Notes: generated by a model from the sequence alone, not told the origin. A stretch of 64,000 nucleotides of DNA from Allomuricauda sp. NBRC 101325 (GCF_030268205.1 NZ_BSQF01000002.1:806001-870000), one strand, 5' to 3'. Shown: positions 8,357-17,396, numbered from the stretch's first letter. Program-made: numbers and translations.

Positions 8357-9244
8357 TTAATTGAATTGGGATGAAACCTTTTCCGCTTTTCTGGATTCGG
8401 AGTAATCGTAAAAACCATCCCCGGATTTTACACCCAATTTTCTAGCCATGACCATGTTTACCAAGAGGGGACAAGGAGCATATTTTGGGTTTTTAAATCC
8501 ATCGTACATTACGTTGAGGATGGAAAGGCAAACATCCAACCCAATAAAATCCGCCAATTGAAGCGGACCCATGGGGTGTGCCATACCCAATTTCATTACG
8601 GTATCAATTTCGTTTACGCCAGCAACGCCGTTGTACAAAGTTTCAATTGCCTCATTGATCATGGGCATTAAAATTCTGTTCGCAACAAAACCGGGATAAT
8701 CATTCACTTCTGTAGGCGTTTTTCCCAATTTTTTTGAAAGTTCCATGATGGTTGCTGTAACTTCATCCGAGGTGCTGTATCCACGAATAATCTCAACCAA
8801 TTTCATAATCGGAACGGGATTCATAAAGTGCATGCCAATCACTTTTTCGGGACGATTGGTGACCGCAGCTATTTGCGTGATTGAAATAGAAGATGTATTG
8901 GTGGCCAAAACGGTTTCTGATTCGCAGATGGCATCCAAATCTTTAAAAATTTGTAGTTTGATGTCCAAGTTTTCGGTGGCAGCTTCCACCACTAAATCCA
9001 CATTGGCAACCCCCTTTGCCATTTCGGTAAAGGTTGAAATATTGCTTAGGGTTTCAGACTTTTTGACCTCATCAATTACCTCTTTGGCCAACATTCTGTC
9101 CAAATTTTTGGTAATGGTGGCCACTCCCTTGTCCAAAGAAGCTTGGGAAATATCGATTAGGTTAACCTTGAATCCATTTTGTGCGAAAACGTGCGCAATG
9201 CCATTGCCCATAGTTCCAGCACCTATTACAGCTATGTTTTTCAT
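8357..9244 (-). CDS. 3-hydroxybutyryl-CoA dehydrogenase
   Basis: NAD(P)-dependent oxidation of 3-hydroxyacyl-CoA, or acetoacetyl-CoA reduction, 295 residues, the size of Hbd/PaaH-type stand-alone enzymes. The Rossmann motif GAGTMGNGIAHVF is at residues 7-19; the catalytic His lies in GMHFMNPVP; the family pattern PGFVANRILMPMINEA follows, then MAHPMGPLQLADFIGLD in the helical C-terminal domain. No enoyl-CoA hydratase or thiolase is next to it, so the pathway (fatty acid, butyrate or aromatic degradation) cannot be told from context. Confidence 0.93.
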   Translation of the reverse strand: MKNIAVIGAGTMGNGIAHVFAQNGFKVNLIDISQASLDKGVATITKNLDRMLAKEVIDEVKKSETLSNISTFTEMAKGVANVDLVVEAATENLDIKLQIFKDLDAICESETVLATNTSSISITQIAAVTNRPEKVIGMHFMNPVPIMKLVEIIRGYSTSDEVTATIMELSKKLGKTPTEVNDYPGFVANRILMPMINEAIETLYNGVAGVNEIDTVMKLGMAHPMGPLQLADFIGLDVCLSILNVMYDGFKNPKYAPCPLLVNMVMARKLGVKSGDGFYDYSESRKAEKVSSQFN

Positions 9245-9275
9245 AGAATATTGAATTTTGTCCTTCTTAACTGTT

Positions 9276-9336
9276 GCTTCGACTTCCTTAGGCTTCCTTC
9301 GACTACGCTCAGGAAACAGCTGAGGATGACATTTCT
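9276..9336. repeat. dispersed repeat with TTCCTTCGACT and CAGGAA core
   Basis: Intergenic stretch with the repeated word CTTCGACTTCCTT, then CCTTCGACTACGCTCAGGAA and AGGATGACATTTC. The same words recur at 16802-16850 (opposite strand) and 24520-24597. It fills the gap between hbd and the Gfo/Idh gene. Confidence 0.65.
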
Positions 9337-9348
9337 AACGGACAATAT

Positions 9349-10314
9349 TTATTTTTTAAACGATTCGATAATCTGAAGTGCAACCCTCAAGGCATTGGTG
9401 CCTTGCTCTAAGGTTACAACAGGCGTAGTATTGTTGGTAATGGCATCCGCAAAGGTCTCCAATTCATCCAAAATGGCATTGTTGACGTCTATTTCTGGGT
9501 TTTCAAAATAGATCTGTTTTTTCTCTCCTTCGGCATTTTGCAAAATCATATCAAAATCCCCAGGTTGCTCGGGAGCGTCTTTCATTTTGACCACTTCTAC
9601 CTTTTTCTCCAAAAAGTCTACAGAAATGTAGGCGTCACGTTGAAAAAATCGGGATTTACGCATGTTCTTCAACGAAATTCGACTCGATGTCAGGTTGGCA
9701 ACACATCCATTTTCAAACTCAATTCTTGCATTGGCAATATCAGGCGAGCTACTGATCACAGAAACACCACTGGCATTGATTTGCTTCACTTCGGAAGGAA
9801 CTACACTTAAAATGGCATCAATATCATGGATCATAAGATCTAAAACCACAGGCACATCTGTTCCTCTTGGATTGAATTCCGCCAAACGGTGGGTCTCAAT
9901 GAACATAGGGTTCTCAATCTTGTGCTTTACTGCCAAAAAAGCTGGATTAAAGCGCTCCACATGCCCCACTTGTCCTTTTACCTGATGTTTTTTGGTAAGC
10001 TCGAGCAATTGCTCTGCTTCTTCCAAGGTATTGGTAATAGGTTTCTCTATAAAGATGTGCTTTCCTTTTTCAATGGCTTTTTTTGCACAATCAAAATGGG
10101 AAAGGGTAGGAGTCACGATATCGACCACATCCACAGCATCAATCAATGCATTGATGTTTTCAAAAAAGGTATAGCCAAATTCAGCTGCCGCTTTTTTGGC
10201 ATTGATTTCGTCCGGGTCGTAAAACCCAACTAGTTCGTATTTGTCCGATTGATTTAAGAGCCTCAGGTGAATTTTACCTAAATGTCCAGCACCAAGGACA
10301 CCAACTTTTAGCAT
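9349..10314 (-). CDS. Gfo/Idh/MocA-family oxidoreductase
   Basis: NAD(P)-dependent sugar or inositol-type dehydrogenase, 321 residues. The N-terminal Rossmann fold starts at once with GVLGAGHLGKIHLRLL; VDIVTPTLSHF and FIEKPIT carry the family's conserved Lys of the EKP motif; GHVERFNPAF and MIHDIDAILS belong to the substrate domain. The substrate is not predictable. Homologues in Flavobacteriia sit near hbd, as here. No signal peptide. First gene of the minus-strand run that leads to gntK, although the REP-like gap after it may hold a separate promoter. Confidence 0.9.
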   Translation of the reverse strand: MLKVGVLGAGHLGKIHLRLLNQSDKYELVGFYDPDEINAKKAAAEFGYTFFENINALIDAVDVVDIVTPTLSHFDCAKKAIEKGKHIFIEKPITNTLEEAEQLLELTKKHQVKGQVGHVERFNPAFLAVKHKIENPMFIETHRLAEFNPRGTDVPVVLDLMIHDIDAILSVVPSEVKQINASGVSVISSSPDIANARIEFENGCVANLTSSRISLKNMRKSRFFQRDAYISVDFLEKKVEVVKMKDAPEQPGDFDMILQNAEGEKKQIYFENPEIDVNNAILDELETFADAITNNTTPVVTLEQGTNALRVALQIIESFKK

Positions 10315-10428
10315 ATTCTAGTTTTTTTCAAAAATACGGATATGATGGCACTCCTCCATAAAAAATAGGTTTGAAGTGGCTGTAAATTTTTACGGAACTT
10401 TTTAACTTCGTAGCCCAGACCAATTACC

Positions 10429-11070
10429 ATGAAGGATACGCTCAAACATAGAGGAATGCGCAATAAATTGGCCGAAGTTGTTGCGGCCAAGGGGATTACC
10501 AATAAACAAGTGTTGGAAGCCATAAAAACCATACCTAGACATTTGTTTTTGGATAGCAGTTTTGAGGACCATGCGTATCAGGATAAAGCGTTTCCGATTG
10601 GTGCTGACCAGACTATTTCCCAACCCTATACCGTTGCTTTTCAATCCGAATTGTTGCAGGTAAAGCCTGGACAAAAAATCTTGGAAATAGGTACGGGAAG
10701 TGGGTATCAAACCGCAGTTTTGTTGCATTTAAAAGCAAAAGTGTATACCATAGAACGTCAACAAGAACTGTTCAAGACCACCAGTTTGTTCTTTAAAAAA
10801 ATGTACTACCGTCCCAAAAAAATGATTTTTGGTGATGGCTATAAAGGATTGCCCGAGGAAGCCCCTTTTGATGGAATCATCGTAACAGCGGGAGCGCCCG
10901 AAGTGCCCAAAGCGTTACTGTCCCAATTAAAAGTAGGAGGTAGGCTGGTGATTCCTGTTGGTGAAACCGAACAGACCATGACCTTGTTTGTGCGTAAGTC
11001 TGAAAAGGAATTTGAGAAAAAGGAATTGGGAGCTTTCCGTTTTGTTCCGCTTTTAGAAGACAAAAACTAG
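10429..11070 (+). CDS. pcm: protein-L-isoaspartate O-methyltransferase
   Basis: Methylates isoaspartyl residues in aged proteins using SAM, starting their repair. 213 residues, the family size. Seen: [33 protein letters not shown] (substrate binding), the SAM motif [16 protein letters not shown], and the post-motif segment [17 protein letters not shown]. The gene meets smpB tail to tail: the two stop codons share the palindrome CTAG (11067-11070), leaving no room for a terminator between them. Confidence 0.94.
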   Translation: MKDTLKHRGMRNKLAEVVAAKGITNKQVLEAIKTIPRHLFLDSSFEDHAYQDKAFPIGADQTISQPYTVAFQSELLQVKPGQKILEIGTGSGYQTAVLLHLKAKVYTIERQQELFKTTSLFFKKMYYRPKKMIFGDGYKGLPEEAPFDGIIVTAGAPEVPKALLSQLKVGGRLVIPVGETEQTMTLFVRKSEKEFEKKELGAFRFVPLLEDKN

Positions 11071-11528
11071 TTGTTGAAATTTTTCTTGATTCTAGAAAGG
11101 TTACGTTTATTGTCCCTATCCTTCATGGTCTCTCTTTTATCGTAAAGCTTTTTACCCTTGGCCAATCCAATATTCACTTTGGCCAACCCTCTGTCGTTAA
11201 TGAACAAGTTGAGGGGAACAATGGTGAGACCAGAAGTGGTCACTTCCTTTCTGAGTTTTTTAAGCTCCCTTTTATTTAATAAAAGCTTTCGTTCCGCCTT
11301 GGGTTTGTGGTTGTAGTAACTTCCATGACTATATTCATCAACATTCATGTTTATAACAAACAGTTCGCCCTTACTGTTGAACTCACAGAAACTTTGGGAA
11401 ATGTTCGCTTTGCCCAATCGAATGGATTTGATTTCGGTACCACCCAGAACAATTCCAGCGGTGTAGGTATCCAAAATTTCGTAATCGAATCGGGCGCGTT
11501 TATTTTTTATGTTGATATTTTGCTGCAT
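11067..11528 (-). CDS. smpB: SsrA-binding protein SmpB
   Basis: SmpB binds tmRNA and brings it to stalled ribosomes for trans-translation. Start placed at 11528 ([18 protein letters not shown]), because the three extra residues of the longer frame are not typical of the family; this gives 153 residues. Motifs: [16 protein letters not shown], the [14 protein letters not shown] basic segment ([13 protein letters not shown]), and the C-terminal tail [19 protein letters not shown] that enters the mRNA channel. The tmRNA gene itself is not visible in the window. Confidence 0.95.
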   Translation of the reverse strand: MQQNINIKNKRARFDYEILDTYTAGIVLGGTEIKSIRLGKANISQSFCEFNSKGELFVINMNVDEYSHGSYYNHKPKAERKLLLNKRELKKLRKEVTTSGLTIVPLNLFINDRGLAKVNIGLAKGKKLYDKRETMKDRDNKRNLSRIKKNFNN

Positions 11529-11610
11529 TGTGGGCAAAAATATAAACTCTTCGTCAAGAAATTTGTAATGTTGTGACTCTTTTTACGAATAAGTTACCAA
11601 ACCCTCGACT

Positions 11611-12354
11611 ATGAAACAGGTATTGACCGCACTTTTAGCACTTCTGATTTTTGCATGTAAAGAAACCAAAGAAAAACCATTGACAGCGCAAGAGATAGTG
11701 GATAATTCCATTGCAGACAGTGGAGGGAAACTATACGGTACGCACAAAACGTCCTTTGTGTTTCGGGATATGACTTATACCTATGGTCGTGAAGAGGGAA
11801 AAACGGTATTAAGACGCATCAATGTTTTGGATACGGCTACTATTACCGATGTGAAATTGCCCAATGGTTTTGAAAGGTATATAAACGATTCATTAGTGGC
11901 AGTACCTGATTCCATGGCAGTGCGCTATTCCAATTCAGTAAATTCAGTGCATTATTTTGCTCGATTGCCCTATGGTTTGAACGATGCAGCGGTAAACAAA
12001 GAACTATTGGGCAAAGAAGCCATTGGTGATAAAGAATATTATAAAGTCAAGGTGACTTTTGACCAACAAGGTGGTGGGGATGACTTCGAAGATACCTATG
12101 TGTATTGGTTTGATATGGAATCTTTTAAGCCTGAATATTTAGCCTATGACTTTCATGTGAATGGAGGAGGGCAACGTTTTAGAAAAGCTTACAATGAGCG
12201 TTATGTAAATGGCATCCGATTTGTGGATTACGAAAACTACAAACCCAAATTAGATGGTACTGAAATCTTGGAAATAGGACAACTTTTCAACCAAGGCGAA
12301 TTAGAACTGCTATCCAAAGTTGAATTGGAGGATATCCAAGTGGAAAAAAACTGA
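11611..12354 (+). CDS. lipoprotein of unknown function (DUF6503-like)
   Basis: Putative lipoprotein of 247 residues. The signal MKQVLTALLALLIFAC ends in Cys16 followed by KETKEK, a typical Bacteroidota lipobox. The mature part starts TAQEIVDNSIADSGG, the beginning seen in a family of flavobacterial lipoproteins (DUF6503 by memory, not checked), and consists mainly of predicted beta strands such as HKTSFVFRDMTYTY and FKPEYLAYDFHVN. The fold may be LolA/LolB-like (a lipid or hydrophobic ligand pocket), which is an inference. It ends one base before the stop of the convergent phosphatase gene. Confidence 0.75.
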   Translation: MKQVLTALLALLIFACKETKEKPLTAQEIVDNSIADSGGKLYGTHKTSFVFRDMTYTYGREEGKTVLRRINVLDTATITDVKLPNGFERYINDSLVAVPDSMAVRYSNSVNSVHYFARLPYGLNDAAVNKELLGKEAIGDKEYYKVKVTFDQQGGGDDFEDTYVYWFDMESFKPEYLAYDFHVNGGGQRFRKAYNERYVNGIRFVDYENYKPKLDGTEILEIGQLFNQGELELLSKVELEDIQVEKN

Positions 12355-12355
12355 T

Positions 12356-12880
12356 CTAGTCTATTTTCAGACGAATATCGGTAGGCACACCATCAATCAC
12401 TCGAACTATAAATAGGCTTCCATTGTCGTTATCGTCCATGGCGTTGTATTTTTCAACACCAATCATTTTATTTACCAAGTCAGGAGTGGTATTGCTGTGG
12501 CCTACAACCAACACGTTTTGACCTTCATGCTCTAGTTTGAATGCCTCGGCATCAAAATCCCTTGGGTCGTAATATTTAACGTCTATATCCTTTTTAATCG
12601 AAGTAGGAGCGGCGGTCATGGTGGTACGCTCGTAATTGGTGGAATAAATCATATCCAAAGCAATAGGGTCGAACACTTCGGCCCATTTAATGGCACGGTT
12701 CAAACCATCTTGGTTTAACTCTGGATCAGGGTTTTCGGGGTCTGTACGGTCCTTTTCTGCATGTCGGATAAAATAGAAGGTGGATACCACTGGTTCTACT
12801 TCAAATTTTGTATCTTTTTTGCAGCTGACGCTACCAACGAGTATAATTGCAAGTGCAATCAGAGGTTTGATGGTTCGCAT
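12356..12880 (-). CDS. histidine phosphatase superfamily lipoprotein
   Basis: Exported phosphatase of the phosphoglycerate-mutase-like superfamily, 174 residues. A lipoprotein signal ends at VGSVSC (Cys20) followed by KKD. The catalytic RHAE motif is at residues 39-42 (FYFIRHAEKDR) and the second His is His128 in VVGHSNTTPD. The DGLNRA segment after RHAE also fits. It is shorter than phytase-type members; the SixA/Ais-like branch is a likely relation. Substrate unknown. Transcribed divergently from the PorP/SprF gene, 67 bases away. Confidence 0.85.
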   Translation of the reverse strand: MRTIKPLIALAIILVGSVSCKKDTKFEVEPVVSTFYFIRHAEKDRTDPENPDPELNQDGLNRAIKWAEVFDPIALDMIYSTNYERTTMTAAPTSIKKDIDVKYYDPRDFDAEAFKLEHEGQNVLVVGHSNTTPDLVNKMIGVEKYNAMDDNDNGSLFIVRVIDGVPTDIRLKID

Positions 12881-12947
12881 AGTTCTATTCTAAAGGTTCC
12901 CGTGTTTAATTTGATTTAAAAGTAACGTTTAATTTTCATTTTATCGT

Positions 12948-14411
12948 ATGCTAAAGTTTTTGGTATGCATTTGGATGCTAGCCTTTAGTGCCATGGTTTG
13001 GGGGCAAGAAGTGGTTTTACCATCCGATTTTCGGCAACATTCTTTAATGCAGTTCAACGCGAGTTTGTGGAATCCCACCTATGCGTTGGATTGGAACCGT
13101 CCGAATGCCATTTCCATTTGGACACGTTGGCAGTGGCAATCCATTGATGGAGACCCGACCAGTACCTTTGCCAATTATACCCATCAACTCAATGAAAATG
13201 CCGTGGCTGGCGTCGGGTTTTTACAACACAACACTGGCACGTTTTTATATACTGGAGCAAATTTAAATTTCGCCAATGTTTTTCAATTGAATGACAATAT
13301 TCGGTTGATGGCGGGACTAAATCTATTCGCTTTTCAGCAAACCGTGGCCGATGAGCAATTTGCTCCGATTGATGGAGTAACAGATGCTGAACTCGACGGT
13401 TACGAAGGTTTTAAAGTCACTTTCTCTCCGGGTTTTCGATTATTTGTTGATCAATTTAATGTGGGTTTGGCCTTTGAAAACGCCTTTGGGTTTAATGTTT
13501 CTGGTTTAGAGAACGATTCAGCCGAGTATTTTAAAACGATTACGGGAACAATTAGCAATGATTTTCCCCTTCATATTTCTGATGGACTGGGAGCCAGCTT
13601 TTTCAGGCCTATAGTTTATGTGAAATCGGTTCCCATTGGTGATACCCAGTTTGGATTGAATGGATTGTTTTCCACTTCCAAATTTTGGGTGCAGGGAGGT
13701 TTTAATTCCTTTTATGGACCATCGGGCGGACTTGGTGTCACTATTGCAAATTCATTTTCAATTGGTGGATTGATGGAGTTTGGTACTGGGGCTGAATTAA
13801 AAGATGAAGATTCGACCATAGAAATTGTGGCTTCCTATCATTTTAAACCCAAAGAAAAAGAAGTTGTGGAGGAAGTGGAAGAGGAGATGGATACTACTGC
13901 GGAAAAGTTGGCCAAAGCAGAAGCGAAGGCAGAACAGGAAAGACTTGCCCAAGCCAAAGCTGAAAGAGTGGAGCAAGAAGCCCAGGAACAACAACGATTG
14001 GCCCAATTACAACGAGAAAAAGATTCGTTGGCACAAGTGGAGCAACGTAGATTGGCTTTGGAACAAGAAATGCAACGCAAACAAGACAGTATTGCCGCTT
14101 TGCAAAATGAGAAAGTAGTATTGCAGGCCAATGAAAAGTATGAGGAAGTTGAAAGCGAAGATGGTCTGCAGCCTGGTTTTTATTTGATTGCCAATGTGTA
14201 TGGTACCCAAAAGTATTTCCAGAGTTTTATGAAAACACTTCAAGACAAAGGATTGGAGCCTAAATCTTTTTATAGAAGCTTAAACAAGTACAATTATGTG
14301 TATTTGGAACGATATAATACCATGGATGAAGCCCGTAAAGCTAGGGACAGCAAATTCTTTGGAAAGTATTCTGATAAAACTTGGATTTTTAGAGTAAAAA
14401 GTAAAAATTGA
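12948..14411 (+). CDS. PorP/SprF-type outer-membrane protein with C-terminal SPOR-like domain
   Basis: 487 residues. A signal peptide (about 1-19, cleaved after AMVWG) is followed by a PorP/SprF beta-barrel (about 20-300) beginning QEVVLPSDFRQHSLMQFN with NPTYALDWNRPN and HQLNENAVAGVGF; this family serves type IX secretion and gliding in Bacteroidota. Residues about 300-400 are a highly charged coiled coil rich in Glu, Gln, Ala and Lys. The last 80 residues (GFYLIANVYGTQKYFQSFMK... to the end) resemble a SPOR peptidoglycan-binding domain. The protein may therefore tie an outer-membrane barrel to the cell wall. The final A of the stop codon is the first base of a long 7-bp tandem repeat. Confidence 0.88.
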   Translation: MLKFLVCIWMLAFSAMVWGQEVVLPSDFRQHSLMQFNASLWNPTYALDWNRPNAISIWTRWQWQSIDGDPTSTFANYTHQLNENAVAGVGFLQHNTGTFLYTGANLNFANVFQLNDNIRLMAGLNLFAFQQTVADEQFAPIDGVTDAELDGYEGFKVTFSPGFRLFVDQFNVGLAFENAFGFNVSGLENDSAEYFKTITGTISNDFPLHISDGLGASFFRPIVYVKSVPIGDTQFGLNGLFSTSKFWVQGGFNSFYGPSGGLGVTIANSFSIGGLMEFGTGAELKDEDSTIEIVASYHFKPKEKEVVEEVEEEMDTTAEKLAKAEAKAEQERLAQAKAERVEQEAQEQQRLAQLQREKDSLAQVEQRRLALEQEMQRKQDSIAALQNEKVVLQANEKYEEVESEDGLQPGFYLIANVYGTQKYFQSFMKTLQDKGLEPKSFYRSLNKYNYVYLERYNTMDEARKARDSKFFGKYSDKTWIFRVKSKN

Positions 14412-14532
14412 AAGCTAAAAGCTAAAAGCTAAAAGCTAAAAGCTAAAAGCTAAAAGCTAAAAGCTAAAAGCTAAAAGCTAAAAGCTAAAAGCTAAAAGCT
14501 AAAAGCTAAAAGCTAAAAGCTAAAAGCTAAAA
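14411..14532. repeat. 7-bp tandem repeat, about 17 copies of AAAAGCT
   Basis: Uninterrupted heptanucleotide repeat over 122 bases. Phase-fixed T residues fall at 14416 and then every 7 bases to 14528; the run is broken by C in place of G at 14533. It starts on the last base of the stop codon of the PorP/SprF gene. Perfect identity of the copies points to recent slippage. Because 7 is not a multiple of 3, slippage into the coding end would change frame, but the stop codon precedes the array. Confidence 0.97.
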
Positions 14533-14605
14533 CTAAAGGTTCTAAGTGGTAAGTTTTAAGTTTTGAAAACGCACAACAATCAACGAAAAACAAATCAATA
14601 AACGC

Positions 14606-14764
14606 ATGTCATTCTGAACATCGTGAAGAATCTAATTTTCAGATAACCGACCCAAGATAGCGGACAAGAGATATCGGGAATCCAAAATACAGTATTCTAC
14701 AAATCGAATAATCCCACCATCCAAAAAGAGATTCTTCGATCGCTACGCTTCCTCAGAATGACAT
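14606..14764. repeat. pair of inverted REP-like elements
   Basis: ATGTCATTCTGA (14606-14617) followed by GAAGAATCT, and further on AGATTCTT (14729-14736) followed by CTCAGAATGACAT (14752-14764). The two ends are reverse complements, so a hairpin with outer arms ATGTCATTCTGA/TCAGAATGACAT and inner arms AGAATCT/AGATTCT can form around about 95 bases. The whole noncoding gap 14412-14981 holds this element, the 7-bp array, short words such as CAACAATCAACGAAAAACAA that recur at 14.8 and 16.9-17.3 kb, and the terminator below; no gene is seen in it. Confidence 0.75.
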
Positions 14765-14892
14765 CAAATAATACTACGAAGTTAGAGGGGCAAAGTTCGA
14801 ACAACCATCAACAATCAACGAAAAACAAATATCCAATTTCAGTTAACAAACTTTTGGATTCAGCAATTCAACTTTCTCATGCTAAAATCTAT

Positions 14893-14932
14893 TAAAAACA
14901 AAAACCACTGTAAACCTGAAAGGAACCAGTGG
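14893..14932 (-). terminator. terminator of the BspA-like lipoprotein gene
   Basis: On the minus strand, stem CCACTG (14932-14927) / CAGTGG (14910-14905) with a 16-base loop, followed by TTTTTGTTTTT. It lies about 50 bases after the stop of the minus-strand gene that ends at 14982. Confidence 0.65.
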
Positions 14933-14981
14933 CTTAATTGTGATTTAGTATTCTGGGAATTTAATTGTTGTTCACTTACAA

Positions 14982-16562
14982 TTAATTACATACTTCAACA
15001 CCATTATAACTAATGTCCCATTGATTATTGCTAATTAATTCGAATGTGGCAGCCTCAAATTGATCACTGGAACAAGCAATTATACCTACTGCACCAAGAT
15101 ATACACCTTGTTGTACTTCTTTGTTTGACCAATCTATAACGGTATTGGCAAAGTTGGTTGGAGACATCCCTGAAATATCGAACATCCCGAACATATCCGT
15201 AACGCTAGAAATATCCCAACTGCCTAAGTCTTGATTAAAATTGGTCGCTTGTGAGAACATAAAGTTCATACTTTCTACACTGCTGGTAACCCATGAGCTC
15301 AAATCTTGATTAAAATTGGAAGTACCACCGAACATTCCATTCATGTTTGAAACATTAGCCGTTTTTTCTGCCCATTCACCTACATTGCCATCAAAATTTG
15401 TTGCATCTGCAAACATATAGGACATATTATGGATAGTACTCACATCCCAATCCCCAATATCACCATTAAAACTTGTAGCTGCGGAAAACATTGCATATAA
15501 AGAGGTTACTTTTTCTAAATTGGGTGTATCCAAGGCATTGTAAATCATGTTGGCGCAAGAATCGAATGCACCATCCAAACCTTGCCAAACTATATTGCCC
15601 CATTGGTCTATACTGGTCAATGCATCTGATGTTGCTTGATTTGGGGACCCTGACATTTTAATAGAAGGGAAATTTCCCTGTATGGCCACTTTGTATACAC
15701 CTCCAATTTCATAATGATGCAATGGGTTTGGTGTGGTAATATTGGTCTCCAGCGTACCATCTCCCCAATCAATGGTATAATTGAATTCATAAAATTCATC
15801 AGTTGGAATCAAGAGCCAAAATCCCCCTTCTGGAATTGTCCAAGTGGTAATAAAGGAATCGGTGTTCGTAGCCAGTTCTCCGGGTTCAATCACATTTAAA
15901 ATAGAAATGGTCACTTCTGCAGTAGTGGAGTCTTCCCCATCGCTAACAGTCACTTCGATTATATAGTTAGTAGCACTTTCATAATCCAGATTCATCCCGG
16001 CTTTCAAGCTAATTTCTCCAAATTCACTGATAATAAACAGGTTATTTTCTGTGTTTGTGGTGATTTCGAAAATGAGGTTTTCTCCATTGCCATCAGGATC
16101 TTTGGCTGTTACTATACCGATAACATCTGCATCTGAAATGTTCTCTGGTTGTTCAAAGGCCAAGCTGCCCTCGCCGAAAACTGGGGCTTGGTTCACTGGT
16201 TCAGTTTCCGTTACGGTAAAGGTTCCGGATGTTGCTTTTTGCCCTCCGATGGTAACACTCAACTTTCCGGATGTGGCCCCATCGGGTACAAGCACCGATA
16301 ATTCATTGGCCGATGCATTTGTTACTGTAGTGATTGCTGTTCCAATTGTAACTGTGTTTTCCGCTTTGATGGCGCTAAAGTTTTTACCAACAATGGTTAT
16401 TGTGGTGCCAACAGTCCCCTGTGATGGGGCGAAGGTCAAAATACTGGGTGCTGGTGTATTGGGAGTGTCATTGTCCTTGCTACAGGACCAGACCAAGGCA
16501 ATTGCCATTAGGGTCAAAGCAAGGTATTTTGTCTTGGCAGTTAATTTTTTAAAGTGTTTCAA
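14982..16562 (-). CDS. BspA-like surface lipoprotein (IPT/TIG, cadherin-like and DUF285 repeats)
   Basis: Exported lipoprotein of 526 residues; the signal ends LVWSC (Cys27) with SKDNDT after it, the acidic type that sends lipoproteins to the cell surface in Bacteroidota. Domains: IPT/TIG (about 38-118, with GTVGTTITIVGKNF), cadherin-like (about 124-225, with DADVIGIVTAKDPDG and DYESATNYIIEVTVSDG), a PKD-like stretch (YTIDWGDGTLETN), then BspA-type DUF285 repeats of about 25 residues with the pattern NMSYMFADATNFDG / MNFMFSQATNFNQDL...W. Such proteins mediate adhesion or contact. It sits alone between two repeat-rich noncoding regions, which suggests an accessory insertion. Confidence 0.88.
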   Translation of the reverse strand: MKHFKKLTAKTKYLALTLMAIALVWSCSKDNDTPNTPAPSILTFAPSQGTVGTTITIVGKNFSAIKAENTVTIGTAITTVTNASANELSVLVPDGATSGKLSVTIGGQKATSGTFTVTETEPVNQAPVFGEGSLAFEQPENISDADVIGIVTAKDPDGNGENLIFEITTNTENNLFIISEFGEISLKAGMNLDYESATNYIIEVTVSDGEDSTTAEVTISILNVIEPGELATNTDSFITTWTIPEGGFWLLIPTDEFYEFNYTIDWGDGTLETNITTPNPLHHYEIGGVYKVAIQGNFPSIKMSGSPNQATSDALTSIDQWGNIVWQGLDGAFDSCANMIYNALDTPNLEKVTSLYAMFSAATSFNGDIGDWDVSTIHNMSYMFADATNFDGNVGEWAEKTANVSNMNGMFGGTSNFNQDLSSWVTSSVESMNFMFSQATNFNQDLGSWDISSVTDMFGMFDISGMSPTNFANTVIDWSNKEVQQGVYLGAVGIIACSSDQFEAATFELISNNQWDISYNGVEVCN

Positions 16563-16801
16563 ATCAATATTTTATTGGATAATTGTTGCAAATTCTTGTT
16601 TTTGGACAAGATGTTAGGGTGCGATCTTACCAAAGCGGCTTTTGAATTGATAAATGAGGCGTTTGGGTTGACGGGATTTCAATTAACAATGGACAATGAG
16701 CAATAGACAATGGGTTAAATGTTGAGGGTTGAAAGGGTTTGGTTAAAAGCTGTAAGTTCTAAGTGTTAAGTTGTGAATTGGAAGTTAGGTAAAGGGTAAA
16801 G

Positions 16802-16850
16802 GGTTCCTGAGAGGTGGTTCCTTAGCGTAGTCGAAGGAAGTCGAAGAAGT
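16802..16850. repeat. dispersed repeat, inverted copy
   Basis: GGTTCCTTAGCGTAGTCGAA followed by GGAAGTCGAAGAAG: the reverse complement of the CTTCGACTTCCTTCGACT..CTCAGGAACC element found at 9276-9336 and 24520-24597. Confidence 0.65.
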
Positions 16851-16904
16851 TAAAAGTAAAAAGTGATAAGTTATTAGTTGAATGTACATGGTAAGAAGTT
16901 CGAA

Positions 16905-17396
16905 CTACCATCAACTATCAACGAAAAACAATCAACCATTTTTAGAACGCTATAAATCGAGCAATCCAAAAATCGAGCAATCCAACAATAAAAAAGAGAT
17001 TCCTCGTCGCTTTGCTCTGTCGGAATGACAAAAGGTGAAAGCACGAAGTTGGGGTTGCCCAGTGCGGACTACCATCAACTATCAACGAAAAACAATCAAC
17101 CATTTTTAGAACGCTATAAATAGAGCAATCCAAAAATCGAGCAATCCAACAATAAAAAAGAGATTCCTCGTCGCTTTGCTCTGTCGGAATGACAAAAGGT
17201 GAAAGCACGAAGTTGGGGTTGCCTAGTGCGGACTACCATCAACTATCAACGAAAAACAATCAACCATTTTTAGAACGCTATAAATCGAGCAATCCAAAAA
17301 TCGAGCAATCCAACAATAAAAAAGAGATTCCTCGTCGCTTTGCTCTGTCGGAATGACAAAAGGTAAAAGCACGAAGTTGGGGTTGCCTAGTGCGGA
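16905..17396. repeat. 164-bp tandem repeat, three copies
   Basis: Three nearly identical units with exact period 164: the word CTACCATCAACTATCAACG starts at 16905, 17069 and 17233, and a fourth truncated start is at 17397. Each unit contains AGAACGCTATAAAT, two CGAGCAATCC words, and the REP-like GAGATTCCTCGTCGCTTTGC followed by TCTGTCGGAATGACA. Differences are single bases (for example AAATCGAG/AAATAGAG, GCCC/GCCT). The region 16563-17483 holds no credible gene: the 88-codon open frame inside is a translation of the repeat. The rest is AT-rich with short direct repeats (GCAATCCAAAAATCGAG). Confidence 0.96.

Noticed and set aside
8745..9254. 169-codon frame antisense to the 3-hydroxybutyryl-CoA dehydrogenase gene
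   Set aside because: Shadow frame with no motif, opposite a clear dehydrogenase.
14411..14532. 7-bp repeat as a phase-variable coding repeat
   Set aside because: It starts after the stop codon of the upstream gene and lies too far from any start codon to switch one directly.
16942..17208. 88-codon minus-strand frame in the 164-bp repeats
   Set aside because: It is a translation of the tandem repeat (the protein repeats itself and the REP-like words appear as IPTEQSDEESLF); the repeat period is not a multiple of 3 and no other support exists.
16905..17396. Triplicate repeats as a CRISPR array
   Set aside because: Units are 164 bp, contiguous and nearly identical throughout, with no unique spacers and no cas genes.
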